Of a DNA stretch of 64,000 bases, positions 20,837-31,086 are shown in pieces. The notes under the pieces were generated by a model. It was not told the origin of the DNA. It saw only the letters and a list, made by a program, of their open reading frames with translations, and did not search any database. Every line of letters begins with the position of its first letter. Position 1 is the first letter of the stretch. The position numbers and the translations under genes are program-made. Source of the DNA: Cytospora piceicola (taxonomy: Eukaryota > Ascomycota > Sordariomycetes > Diaporthales > Cytosporaceae). The stretch covers positions 682,001 to 746,000 of the forward strand of contig JALQBC010000001.1 of NCBI GenBank assembly GCA_023375675.1, written 5' to 3'.

Positions 20837-22595
20837 CTACACGCTCCTCTTCTTCGAGGACGGCAAACCATACCAGGACATCAACATGACAGCAAACAAC
20901 CCAATGGCGATGGGGTGCAGGACGAAGGTCCCCGCCGCCTGCGCGAGGATGCCCGTCGTGAAGGGGGCCGCGGCGCCCCCGGAGCTCCCAAAGGCCGAGA
21001 TGACGCCCATGCCGCTCAGCTTCTCGGCCCTGCTCATGGTCCTCATGAAGATGGCCGCGGCGCAGGGGTAGACGGGCCCGAGCAGCAGGCCCACGACGGA
21101 CACGGAGACGGCGTCCCCGACGACGTTGGGGACCAGCCAGACGAGCAGCTCGAACACGGCGGCCCCGGCGACGACGCCGTAGACGAAGGCCTTCTCGCCA
21201 ACCCTGTGGGCCGGGACGGACAGGACGAAGCGGCCGAGCGTGATGCCCGCCCAGAAGCCCGCCGTCACGTACCCCACCGACGAGGGGTCGCCGTCGCGCG
21301 TCTCCTCGAGGAACGAGATGACCCACCCCGAGATGCTGACCTCGGCGCCCTGGTAGGCGAAGATGAAGAGGGCGCCGAGGAGCACGACGCGCGACTTGGA
21401 GGCTCGCAGGAGGCCTGCGATCTTGGAGGGGGCCGCGGGTTGGGGCTGTTGTTGTTGCTGTTGATGCTCACTGGACGTCCTGAGCGGCATTGCGGAGGAG
21501 GCGCCTTGATGTTCCTTTTCGTAGTGCCAGTATGTCCAGAGCGCGAAGAAGCCATTCAACACCGCCAGTACCAAGGTCACGAGGTAGTACCGGCTCCAGA
21601 CCAAATGGAACACCGTCACGAAGGCGTTGGCGATGAGAGGGCCGGTGATGCCGCCTATTCCGTAGGACCCGTGCATTGCACCTAAGGCAGTTGTCGAGCT
21701 GCTCAGGCTGCCGCAGAAGATGTTGCCCAGCGCAAGGTTGAGAGACATCCCGAGCCCGATGAGGAAGAAGGCGCAGACGATTGCTGGGAAGGGCGCCGTA
21801 CATGCGATGATCACGTAGCCGCCGGCCATCAAGAGCTGGGAGACGGCAAGTGTCTTTGCCCTGCCGAAACGCTCACGCAGAGGGTCGATCAAGGCTGCGC
21901 CGGTGATGAATCCGACGGCCTGGCCTACGAAGATGAGGGACACTATGGCATATCCGATGTTATAGTATCTGTATATACAGTGTCAGTATGGAAGCGAGTT
22001 GTCCCACGTTCGAAGGGCGAACGGGGTGGGCGTACTTCTCCATGTACGGAATCACAGGACCAGATGCCGAGTCACTCAGGCCATTCATGAAGTTTGTCAA
22101 ACAAGCAGACATGAGCCTGAATCTGTTCATATATGGATCCCACACTGTTCGATGTCAGCAGCTGCTTCGATGTAGAAGCGGGCTCCTGCAAGCACCACAA
22201 CTTCCACGTTCTCAAAGAATTGGCGCTGCGTATCGCATGAGCCGCTCAAGCCAAATGATGTCCAGAGGGTGCGTACTGCTCTGAAGTGCCTCCACGCCGT
22301 CGTCATGCCCCATCACAGGACCGGCAAAACTGGCAGGACTGGCCGGACGGCTCGACTCGAGGTCGCCGGGCGTGGTGACCCCGGAGCGGAAGCCCGGTGT
22401 TCCGGGCGCGGCCGTGCCGGTACCAGGGCGCGTGGCGGGGCCGGAGATGCGTCCCAACTCGATGGACACGGTGTCTCGCTGCGGCACAGCAGGATACGTC
22501 TTCGTGACGCTCCTGGCCGGGGGCCTGGGGACCGACTCCAGGCTTGCCGGTGCCGACTCGACGGAGACCAGCTGGGAGAGGAATGCGGCCTCCAT
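20837..22595 (-). CDS. MFS transporter, fucose permease-like (FHS) family
   Basis: Three exons: 22277-22595, 22036-22144 and 20837-21968. The introns of 132 and 67 bp both have GT..AG ends, and the joins read QSMWDPYMNRFRL and PYMEKYYNIGYAIVSL, the conserved first-helix region of this group. The spliced product is 519 residues. A cytosolic N-tail of about 120 residues, rich in Ser/Pro, precedes 10-12 hydrophobic helices. Gly-rich helix motifs include GQAVGFITGA, GSYGIGGITGPL and GFWAGITLGRF, and a Gln-rich cytosolic loop lies in mid-protein. The ATG at 22595 has a good context (AAAATGG); the frame remains open further upstream without an ATG. The substrate is unknown; sugars are possible by family. 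The C-terminus KKRSV is short and basic. Confidence 0.87.
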
Positions 22596-24027
22596 TTTGT
22601 TTTGGTTGATTACGAGGCAAGAAATGAAGCAAGAAACCGGCTTATGCTGGTTCAATCAGTATGGAGGGAAAAGCTGATGCAGATGACAGAAGGTAGTCAG
22701 TCTGCTGGACGAGGCCTGGAGAGTGCCGTAGTCGGATATGCCGAACCCAAGCTAGAGAGACCGAATGCAGCGAGATGTCGTCAAGGCAGGGTCAGTGACG
22801 GGAAGTGTCATGCCGATCAGGAGGAGACATGTAAAGGCGACAGCCAACCTTGGGCTTGCCACTGATACAGCGGATCATGCTGGGAGGGGAGAGACCCGAT
22901 AAATGGGCGTCGATATATCTACGAATTTTCACAGCACATTAGACTAGGTAGAGTTGGAGTTGATAGTGGTGTGTTACACATCCTTGGGGGGATTACAGGG
23001 TCTTTGCGGGGGCCCCGCGATTTCAGGGCCAGTGTCGCCCTGTTTTCTACTTGAGTACTTAAATATCTACTTGAGGAGGTCATGAGTAGGCAATGACTAA
23101 GTTGGAGAGCGTGGGGAGCAGGTACAAGTGCGAGGGTATTCACAAGTACCCCATGTGTACCTTTCTCCAACTGGCATGACCTCCATTTATACATTTATAC
23201 AAGGTTTAACGCAGTAATTAGTCTATCGGTTCCTTTACGGCGACCGACAACGGAGATATCGTTTCTCTCGTCCTTCTCTTTTCACTCCATTCGTGGCTGT
23301 CTACCAGACTGATTATCTCGGAACAGAGTTCAATAGGTACTCTCAGTTCTTTCCCCCACCCCCGCATTTCTACTCGGATGAAAGACTATAACGCCGTCTA
23401 CGGTCATTCCCCCTCCATTTCATCAATCAGCCTTGGTGGCATCACGTCCTTCTCACCTTGTCCCAGGTCTCTCGAAAGGAGGCTCACGAGACTTACGAGC
23501 TCACGCCAGTCTAGCTCGGTATGCATGTGTTGGTCGTACCCGAAGCAATGCCATAATTAATAAAAGTTCCCCAGGCCAACCGCCTTGACACCTTGCAGAT
23601 ACTGATAAATCAACTAATGTCTGGTTGGTCCAGTACATACAACAATGCAACCAACAATTTATGACTTGTGATTGCAATGAAGTATTCACAGCATGGTGGC
23701 TGAGGACCAGAGCCACCAACCCCTGGGACCACCCCCTCCCCGCCTGGTCCAAGCGAATACTTTCAAATTCGCACAAGATGATGTCTCAAAGGAATCTGTA
23801 CATATTTTCGAAAACCCTTCTATCCCGAGTATAGTATCCACCGGACTTTTCCCAGAACCTGAACCATAATCCAACGACTCCAAACGCAAAAGACGAACCA
23901 TAACGGATCAATATCGATACCAACCTCGGCCTACTTCTGACCATCTCAGACTTGTCACCAGTCAGCCCGGGCGCCTCGACGATGACATGCTGCTGACTTT
24001 TGCTGTCGTCTTTATTTCTATCAGATA
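22596..24027. other. Spacer between the MFS gene and a HET relic
   Basis: No intact gene. It holds scattered short frames in all orientations, TACTTGAGTACTTAA-type sequence near 23050, and poly-pyrimidine sequence near 23270-23370. The right end may include the eroded 5' part of the HET-domain relic, but I could not follow a frame there. Confidence 0.35.
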
Positions 24028-24593
24028 ACCGTCGCACTCATGATACTCTCGGGCCACGGCTACGAGGCATACAAAACACTACGGGCAATACTTGCAGGCT
24101 GAAAGCTCATGCGTGGCTCTGTTGGCTACATCGGTACTACGCCACTGCAGACTCTAGAGGGCGACGAGATCTGTATCATCCAAAAAGGCTGCCATACACC
24201 CTTGGTGCTGCGGTGGGTCATAGATGAGCGAGTGCTACGTGCTTGACATCTCCGAAGCGGAAGCTCTCCTGAGGCCCCTACCGGAGGGTACCCGGAGGAT
24301 GTTTGCCTCGGATCCCAAGTTGGGGTCTTACTCAGACTTCGTCAACGATCTGACCGGGCAGGAGGATTTAACGAACCAAGACTCCCTTCATCCTGGAATT
24401 GGAAGAATCCCGGAAGCGGCTTGCCGATGATCCTAACTCGAAGCTTCAGCTCAGACCGGAGCAGCTTTATGGATGTTTCCTCAGATGCGAGAATATGGTA
24501 TTATATGAGATGTGTTTTGAACCTTGCGAAGACGCTTTCCAATTCATATTGAGAATAGCAACTCAAACCGGGCTTCTACTACCTGTTTATTAA
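24028..24593 (+). pseudogene. Relic of a HET-domain (heterokaryon incompatibility) gene
   Basis: Three successive frames give C-terminal HET-protein sequence. Frame one (about 24028-24222) reads GYEAYKTLRAILAG, then an in-frame TGA at 24100-24102, then KLMRGSVGYIGTTPL and GDEICIIQKGCHTPLVLRW. Frame two (from 24224) reads SECYVLDISEAEALL. Frame three (about 24384-24593) reads LEESRKRLADDPNSKLQLRP before a TAA. The succession of a GYIG block, a GD-hydrophobic block with PLVLR, and a (G/S)ECYV block is typical of the end of fungal HET proteins. The TGA falls where the family usually has Arg (CGA), so one C-to-T change would explain it. Two frame changes and the missing N-terminal HET core indicate a dead gene. 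HET proteins trigger cell death after fusion of unlike strains. Confidence 0.65.
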
Positions 24594-25290
24594 TTTATAT
24601 TACAGTAAATGTTTCATAGAGCTATTGTAGCCTTATACATATGTAGCATACATTTAACAGAGCTAACAGACGAAAATTACTAGTCTACTTATTAGCTTCA
24701 CTTCAATACATAACGTAGCTAGCTTACATATCTGTAGTATCTTTCTTTTTGATAACATTCCTTTCTCGCGCTATCATCTATATAAGTGATCAATGTTCTG
24801 CCTCTGATTCTAGCTCTCAGGATTATGATATAACTGACAACACCGTTTCATATTACTTCAGTATACGACCCTATCCTTTTGTTTTATGAATAACTGCCCC
24901 CTTGATCTGATTATATTCCCCTTAATCCCTTCTGTTCTTCTGCGTCTTACAAAATTAGTATCGCCTGAGCCGACCTTCTCCCGAGCAGCGTTATCGTATC
25001 GCCACGCTATCTCCGACGCACTGCAATGCTACCTGAGCGAGGCTCTCGATATTCAAAGAGCAGGGTTAGTGCCCTAGAAAGAGGGGAAGACGATTGAAGT
25101 TTAGTTTCCCCATCAATGGACAAAAAGATTGTACGCTGCTCACTATTGACACTGCTCTGCCGTCTTTATTCTACCTGAGGTCCCCCCTCTTAGTGTAATA
25201 CACCTCCCACACGTTAAGGGCGCGACTGCATCTAGGTACCTATTCAGCCAGAATCGACTTTGAGACTTTTACTCGCTCCTACGTCCTGCT
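24594..25290. other. AT-rich spacer before the monooxygenase
   Basis: Strongly AT-rich, with many TAG/TAA/TTA words and short T runs, unlike the flanking coding DNA. No gene was recognised. Such AT-rich blocks next to dead genes are compatible with old repeat-induced mutation, but this is not shown. The last 60 bp precede the monooxygenase start. Confidence 0.4.
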
Positions 25291-26898
25291 ATGAGTCAAC
25301 TACACGTGGACGCCCTTGTGGTGGGTGCTGGCTTCGGTGGTATCTACCAGCTCTACTCGCTACTCAAGTTGGGGCTGAACGCCAAAGCCATCGAAAGAGC
25401 CGAGGGAGTGGGTGGTGTCTGGTTCTGCAATAATTATCCAGGTGCAACCACAGACACCGACAGCTACCTGTACCGCTACACATGGGACAAGGAAGACCTG
25501 CAGAGCTACCCATGGCCGAACAACTATTTGGACCGGGAGGAGGTCGTTGGGTATTTGAATCACGTCGTGGATAAACACCGTCTGCGCAAACATATCCAGT
25601 TCTCCACCGAGATGGTAGCTGCCAGTTGGGACGAGTCGGCTGGCAAGTGGCATGTCCACACCAGCAACGGCGGCGTGATCATCACGACCTATCTATTTAC
25701 AGCCATGGGCGTTCACACCAGGCAGAACGTCCCTGAGATCCCCGGGATGGACTCCTTCCGGGGACCAGTCATGCACACAGCTTCCTGGGATCCAAACGTC
25801 GACGTCGCCGGCAAGCGTGTCGGCGTGATAGGCTGTGGCTCCAGTGGCGTCCAGATCTCCACTGCAATCGCTCCCAGCGTCGCGTCGCTGCACTGCTTCA
25901 TCCGCCACCCGCAGTTCTCGGTGCCGTTGAGGTTTCGGCCGGTCTCGAGCGCCGAGCGCGCCGACATCAACGCCCGCTACGAGGAGATTCATGCCGCGCA
26001 GCTGGTGTCGAAAATGGCCCTCGGGATCGACGAGCCTGACACAAAGACCATGAGCGTGACTGACGAGGAGCGCCGACGGACTTTCGAGTCTCTGTGGCGT
26101 GATGGCAACTCGTTTCGGTTCCTGTATGGTGGGTTTGGCGATCTGGCTAATGACGCCGAGGCGAACGAGGAGGCCTGCAAGTTTCTGCGTGCCAAAATCC
26201 GGTCCATCGTCAAGGATCCTGCGAAAGCGGAGGTACTGACTCCAAAGGAATTGCTTGTTAGGCGCCCATCATGCGATCAGGGCTGGTTCGAGATATTCAA
26301 CCAGGACAACGTGTTTGCTGTTGATATTCAGGGAGCACCAATTACAGCAGTCGAGGGAAACGGAATCAGAACCGCAGATGGCAAGGTCCACGAGTTGGAC
26401 ATAATCGTTCTTGCGACTGGGTTCCAGAGCGGCGGCGGCAGCTATAAGACCGTCAGGGATGGCATCAAGGGACGTGGTGGTATATCCCTCCAGGACCATT
26501 GGGCGCAGGAGATCAGGACCTTCCTGGGCATTTTCATGCATTCCTTTCCCAACCTCTTCATGATCAACGGACCTCAGGGACCATACAATATCGCGCCAAT
26601 TACCATTGAGACTGAAGTTGAATTCCTCTCGGAAATGCTCTCAGGTCTGCAGAAAGCTGGGCAGGACGCTGTTGTCGAATGTACTTCTGAGGCAGAGACT
26701 CAGTGGGTCGAGCTGTGTGGTCGGGCGGCTGATTCTGAGACTCTTGTGAATACGGTCCCGTCGTGGTTGACAGGGACAAACATCCCCGGCGCAAAGTCGT
26801 CGACGATTTTCTTCTACTCAGGGCTCAAAAAGTATCGAGATCATCTTCAGGAGGTCAAAGATGCGAGATATCGAGTCTTGCTTCGCTCCGGTACTTGA
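25291..26898 (+). CDS. Baeyer-Villiger-type flavin monooxygenase
   Basis: Intronless, 535 residues. The FAD-binding Rossmann motif GAGFGG is at residues 12-17. The Baeyer-Villiger signature FxGxxxHxxxW is at about 156-166 (FRGPVMHTASW). The NADPH-binding GCGSSG is at 181-186, and the second FAD-side ATG-like motif (VLATGF) is near 373-378. These four motifs in order define NADPH-dependent class B monooxygenases of the cyclohexanone/phenylacetone type, which insert oxygen beside a ketone to form an ester or lactone. The length is normal and all motifs are intact. The start at 25291 gives the canonical beginning just before the Rossmann strand. The substrate is unknown. It lies between a dead HET gene and the EIF1AD gene, with no adjacent PKS or terpene gene, so a stand-alone catabolic or detoxifying role is the simplest reading. 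Confidence 0.92.
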   Translation: MSQLHVDALVVGAGFGGIYQLYSLLKLGLNAKAIERAEGVGGVWFCNNYPGATTDTDSYLYRYTWDKEDLQSYPWPNNYLDREEVVGYLNHVVDKHRLRKHIQFSTEMVAASWDESAGKWHVHTSNGGVIITTYLFTAMGVHTRQNVPEIPGMDSFRGPVMHTASWDPNVDVAGKRVGVIGCGSSGVQISTAIAPSVASLHCFIRHPQFSVPLRFRPVSSAERADINARYEEIHAAQLVSKMALGIDEPDTKTMSVTDEERRRTFESLWRDGNSFRFLYGGFGDLANDAEANEEACKFLRAKIRSIVKDPAKAEVLTPKELLVRRPSCDQGWFEIFNQDNVFAVDIQGAPITAVEGNGIRTADGKVHELDIIVLATGFQSGGGSYKTVRDGIKGRGGISLQDHWAQEIRTFLGIFMHSFPNLFMINGPQGPYNIAPITIETEVEFLSEMLSGLQKAGQDAVVECTSEAETQWVELCGRAADSETLVNTVPSWLTGTNIPGAKSSTIFFYSGLKKYRDHLQEVKDARYRVLLRSGT

Positions 26899-27264
26899 GG
26901 AGCCGCCCGCTGAGTAATGAGCAGCGGAGGTCTTATGTAGGCGAGCCTGTCCTACCGTCTAGTTTCTATAGCTTTGAATGAAACCGAAATCATAGAGGTT
27001 TGCAAAAGAGTGTGTTTGTTGACATCTCTGATTAGTGAGGAGGTGATAAAACTGAAATGGTTTAGTGCATATCAACCCCAACAGGGTCATCGCATTATCG
27101 GATTTATGAATTTAACGCAAACAGCCCCACGACATGGAAAAAAGTTGGTGGGGCCGAACTAACAACCTTGGACTTCCCTCCCCGGAGGCAACGCAACCAT
27201 TCAACGCAAACATCACCTCAATAACATCTTCTCAACAGCGCAGACAGACCTCACCCAAGGAAAG
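26899..27264. other. Intergenic between the monooxygenase and EIF1AD genes
   Basis: A 366 bp spacer between co-oriented genes. It contains ATG-rich AT sequence (26970-27110) and then C/A-rich leader sequence. No further feature was seen. Confidence 0.4.
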
Positions 27265-27796
27265 ATGGGCCGACCCAAGCGCAATGTCATGGCAGCAGCC
27301 GAAGAGTCCATGACCCCTCCCGACGAGCTGACCGAGTACCAATCCGTCGCCCGCGTGGGCAAGCCCGAGGGCAACAACCTGTACAGCTGCGCGCTGCCCA
27401 ACACCAAGACCGTCGTCGTCGAGCTCGCGCAGCGGTTCCGCAACACCATCTGGATCAAGAGGCGGGGCTTCGTCGTGGTCGACCTCACGCCCAGCGAGGA
27501 GCGCACCAAGGCCAACAGCAAGATCGACGGGGAGATCATCAATGTGGTCCGGGACGAGAAGGAGTGGCGCAAGATGCCGTACTGGTACGTAGGGTTTCTT
27601 TACCAGTTCTGCGGCACCCACACTGGTGTCTGGGCAGCGGGCCTTCTGCGCCCCGTTTGGACCCTGTTGCGGTCTTCGGTCGACCCTGGCTAACGTGTTA
27701 GTTGACAGGCCCCAGGAGTTTCCCAAGAACACTTACGGTGACGAAGACGAGAATTCCAGAGGTCTTCCACCGACAGACTCCGATGAAGAGGCATGA
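27265..27796 (+). CDS. EIF1AD-like S1/eIF1A-domain protein
   Basis: Two exons, 27265-27584 and 27709-27796. The 124 bp GT..AG intron has a CTAAC branch site near 27690, and the join reads MPYWPQEFPKN. The product is 135 residues. The N-terminus is basic (MGRPKRNVMAAAEE). The OB/S1-like eIF1A domain spans about 25-100, with GKPEGNNLYSCALPNTK and RNTIWIKRRGFVVVDL. An acidic C-terminal tail follows (DEDENS..TDSDEEA). This matches the EIF1AD (eIF1A-domain) family found from fungi to humans; the human member takes part in late 40S ribosome maturation. The fungal role is inferred. The gene converges on ALG3, with the two stop codons about 130 bp apart. Confidence 0.87.
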
Positions 27797-27929
27797 TGGC
27801 ATCCGAGGCCGTTCCCATTCCCTCACCAGTTTGGTGTCTTTGTCCGGGGCGTTCGAATCTAAATTCAGCCCAGAACCTCTGTTCAAAATCCTCGTACAGC
27901 CGAAGCCTCTCTAGCGGATGGTTGTCGTC

Positions 27930-29470
27930 CTACGACGCCCGAACCGGCCGAGATTCCGCTCCAGCGCCTTGGTCTGGCTTGTGCTGAGCCGTGGACGGCA
28001 CCACCACATCGTCAGAAGTGCCAAACCACACTGCTGCCACCGTGACCACCATCACACCCACCGCGACGGCCGAGCTGGTCGGCGTGCTTGGATACACGTT
28101 CCAGGCCCACTCCTGCAGGCCCCAGAGGATGTACTGCAGAACAGGATGCAGGCCACCACGCCAGAGGAGGTACGGCGTAGACCAGGCCAGATAAGAGTAG
28201 AACTGGTAGTGGAGGGATCGGGCGAAGAGCAGGCCGATGACGTTGGCCGTCAAGATGGTAGTCAGAATGTACTTGGGCGTGAACCCTTTGAAAAGCGGGC
28301 CCCAGTTCCTTCTCTGGCCTCCGCCGCCGAATGTTGTCTGCACAATGCTTCCCAGTGTTTTGCCCGTTGGAGGGAGCCATCTGGTGAAGATGAACGTCAG
28401 GAGGACCGAGGCGTGCAGGACAAGCAGGGTGATCGAGAACGAAGGGCTGCGGAAGATGTCTTCGCCGACGAAACGCCAATTGACGGTCCACTTGAAGAGG
28501 AATTGACGGGAGAACTCGAAAGCGCGTCCGAAGTAGGCGCTGGGGAACCTGAGGAAGGGAACGGCAATCTCGATCTGCAAGGAAGCCATCCAAGTGCCCA
28601 GCACAATGGTCCCTATCACGCCCTTGGCGAGGAAGATGATGATGCCGACCATTGGCAGGACCAGGAGGAGTGTCATCTTGACTCCAAGTCCCCAGCTGTA
28701 GACAAGCCCAGCAGCAGCCCACTGGCGGTGCTGGAACAGCAGGATGGAGAGCCACAGGAAGGAGACGGCGAAGCAGTCATTGAAGCAGCGGAGCATGAAG
28801 ATGCTATGCAGGCGCTTTGAAAGGATCAATAAAGGAAAGACGTAGGGAGGCGCCTGTCACTTCAAGGTCAGCCTTCTACACAATATCATCTTTGGGGATT
28901 TCCGCAGTCACTTGCCTTTGCCTTCCAGTAACAAGACTGGACCATAGCCAATGTCACCAGGTACAGACCAGCAAACAAGTACTGGGCTAAGCGGATGTCT
29001 TTGCCATGGTCAGTGAGGTAGTAGAGTCCTGTGTAAATGTAGACATGAGCCGCTGGATAGACCAGGGGACCCGTTCCTCCCTCGATCTTGGTGTAGTCCC
29101 TCTCTCCGTCCAGGAACAGCTGGACCTGTTCCATATAGGCAGTCCAGTCAATCTCTGTGTCTGACGAAGTCATGCGATGTTAGCAGGAGATCACGGGCCC
29201 TGTCGATTTCCAGGCTCACTTACAGGCAACCTTTGAGATCACCACCATGCACAAGGCCGCATCCAGGAGGAGCAGCAAAGGCGGGATGAGCTTGGACAGC
29301 GCGTGCCTGCGTGTCGCGACATCTTGTACAAGCCGGAAGGCTTGCAGGTACAAAGGATCGTTGTCGGTTGCCATTTTCATGAGAGCTGAAAATGGTTGTG
29401 GTGAAGGAAAAGACGAGTCGGCGCACGATGGTTCCGTCTCCGTGGCGGCGACGTGTTCGTGCTGAAGCAT
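27930..29470 (-). CDS. ALG3: Dol-P-Man:Man5GlcNAc2-PP-Dol alpha-1,3-mannosyltransferase
   Basis: Three exons: 29224-29470, 28916-29160 and 27930-28853. The product is 471 residues. Intron 1 (63 bp) is GT..AG and joins [16 protein letters not shown]. Intron 2 (62 bp) begins GCAAGT and ends CAG; only this GC-AG splice joins [20 protein letters not shown] in frame. In the family the protein adds the first ER-lumenal mannose to the N-glycan precursor. Visible hallmarks are YTEIDW near the end of the first helix, [15 protein letters not shown] in the first lumenal loop, SKRLHSIF and LRCFNDC, and about ten hydrophobic helices. A C-terminal cytosolic tail is present, but I see no clear KKxx signal. 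The ATG at 29470 gives an extra N-terminal tail; an internal ATG at about 29374 ([11 protein letters not shown]) is an alternative start. Confidence 0.92.
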
Positions 29471-29675
29471 AAAAGTTACATTGAGTACGTACCCCTGTTA
29501 TTTAGCACTGACGCGGTGGAGTGGGGGTACCTGAATGCCTTCAACGGTTTAAGCCAATATTCAACTATCGAGTAAGTACTCAAGTAAGTATTCTACATAC
29601 GACTGAGCAACACATAGACCCCGTGGAAACGAAAACAATTGCATAGTCCCCCAGTCCCTCTGACATTCCTAACCA

Positions 29676-31086
29676 TTATAGCTTGCTCTTCTTCTGGATT
29701 GGAGTGGTAGCCTTCCCTTGGATCTCATGGACCAACTCGACCGCCCTCTCAGCCGTTCCATATGACCCCTGATACCCCCAACCAGCATGTCCATAGTTAT
29801 GCACAACCCACGTCCCATCAATGACCTCCTTCTCCAGCCTCACCCCTCCCTCCCGGTACGGCCTCAAGCCGACACCATGGCGGATAATGTCCAGCCCCTC
29901 GACGCCCTTGCCGCCCGTGATCTCCGGGCACATCTTCACCACGCGCTGCATGATCCTCGTGGCGATGTTCGGGTCCGGGTTCGCGTCCCAGTTCCCCTTC
30001 TGGTACGTCCCGCCCAGCACCGTGCCGCCGCCCGCCGCCCGCGTCATCGTGTACGTGAGCTCTTCGGGCCCGTCGTCGGTGCTGGACGGCACGATCATGT
30101 ACGGCGTCTCGTTCCGCACGACCACGACCTGGCCCCGCGCCGGCGTCACCTTGGCGTCCATGACCCCGCCGAGCCTGCACGCCATGACGCCCGTGCAGTT
30201 GACGATGATGTCCGCCTTCTTGTTGTTCTCCCCGCCGCCGCCGGCGCGGTGGCTGCTCATCGATGCGGCCTCGGAGATGTGGTTCAGGGACGCCCGCTTG
30301 AGGACCACGCCGTGCTTGCGGCACTGCCCTACGAGCCAGGGGAGGTAGAGCGCCGTGTTGATGCAGACGGAGCCGATCTCGTGCCCGTAGGCCATACCCG
30401 CTGGGAGCTCATCTGGCCCTAGCTTGCGGTAGTCGAGGAAGGTGCTGTACCAGGGGTTCTCGTCGAAAAGGGCGTCGGAGAGGCCGTTCTTGACCTGGTT
30501 GTCAGGCTATGGGAGCCGGTCAGCCAAGGTGGGTGAAACCGTTTTAGTACAGTGCTGAAGACTCACATCTAGGTCTTTTGCGTTTCGCATAATTATGGCC
30601 TCTGAGGAAACGCGTCAGTGGCGGCTCTTGTTGAGATAGACATTCACAGAATCCACTCACTCTGGAAGTGTATGCCGGCCTCGGGGACTTCTGCTGCGAG
30701 TCTCTTGAGTTCAGGCCATGTCCTCCGTTCCCATCGGCTGTTCTCTTGATTTGACATGCTGCAGTCCTATCAGAAAGACCCGGTTGATTGCAAAGGACAG
30801 GACCCAAACCTACGGCAGGTAGTTTGCCCCAGCCCATGGTGATGTGTACTGGATGTCATAGTCTCCAGGCATATGTTTTGCGACGACAGTCACCTCATTG
30901 CCCCCCTCTTTGGCCAGGAGGAGAGCCGATGTGAGCCCGACGACTCCGGCGCTGATATCATGAAGCCATTAGCATCAGTTCCTCAAGGTACACCCGTGGC
31001 CAGAGCCGCCCATGTCTTGTAAATCCCGTACCGGACTTCGTGCTGGACTTGGTATGAACTCACCCCACAACTACAATATCAGGCAT
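29676..31086 (-). CDS. D-amino acid oxidase, peroxisomal
   Basis: Five exons: 31064-31086, 30814-30951, 30661-30758, 30567-30601 and 29676-30506. Introns are 112, 55, 59 and 60 bp, all GT..AG, and every phase agrees; the product is 374 residues. The FAD Rossmann motif is at the N-terminus ([19 protein letters not shown], with intron 1 inside it). Family landmarks follow: [43 protein letters not shown], and the D-amino acid oxidase signature [18 protein letters not shown] near the C-terminus. The protein ends in SKL, the canonical PTS1 peroxisomal signal. The enzyme oxidises D-amino acids to 2-oxo acids with release of ammonia and H2O2, which explains the peroxisomal location. A D-aspartate oxidase is a close alternative. 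No lesion was seen. Confidence 0.9.

Noticed and set aside
22212..22655. Upstream extension of the MFS protein from 22655
   Set aside because: The first codon there is TTG, not ATG; the ATG at 22595 has a better context and fits the family.
24594..25290. Repeat-induced point mutation as proven cause of AT-richness
   Set aside because: No second copy of the sequence is in the window, so directed C-to-T change cannot be separated from ordinary AT bias.
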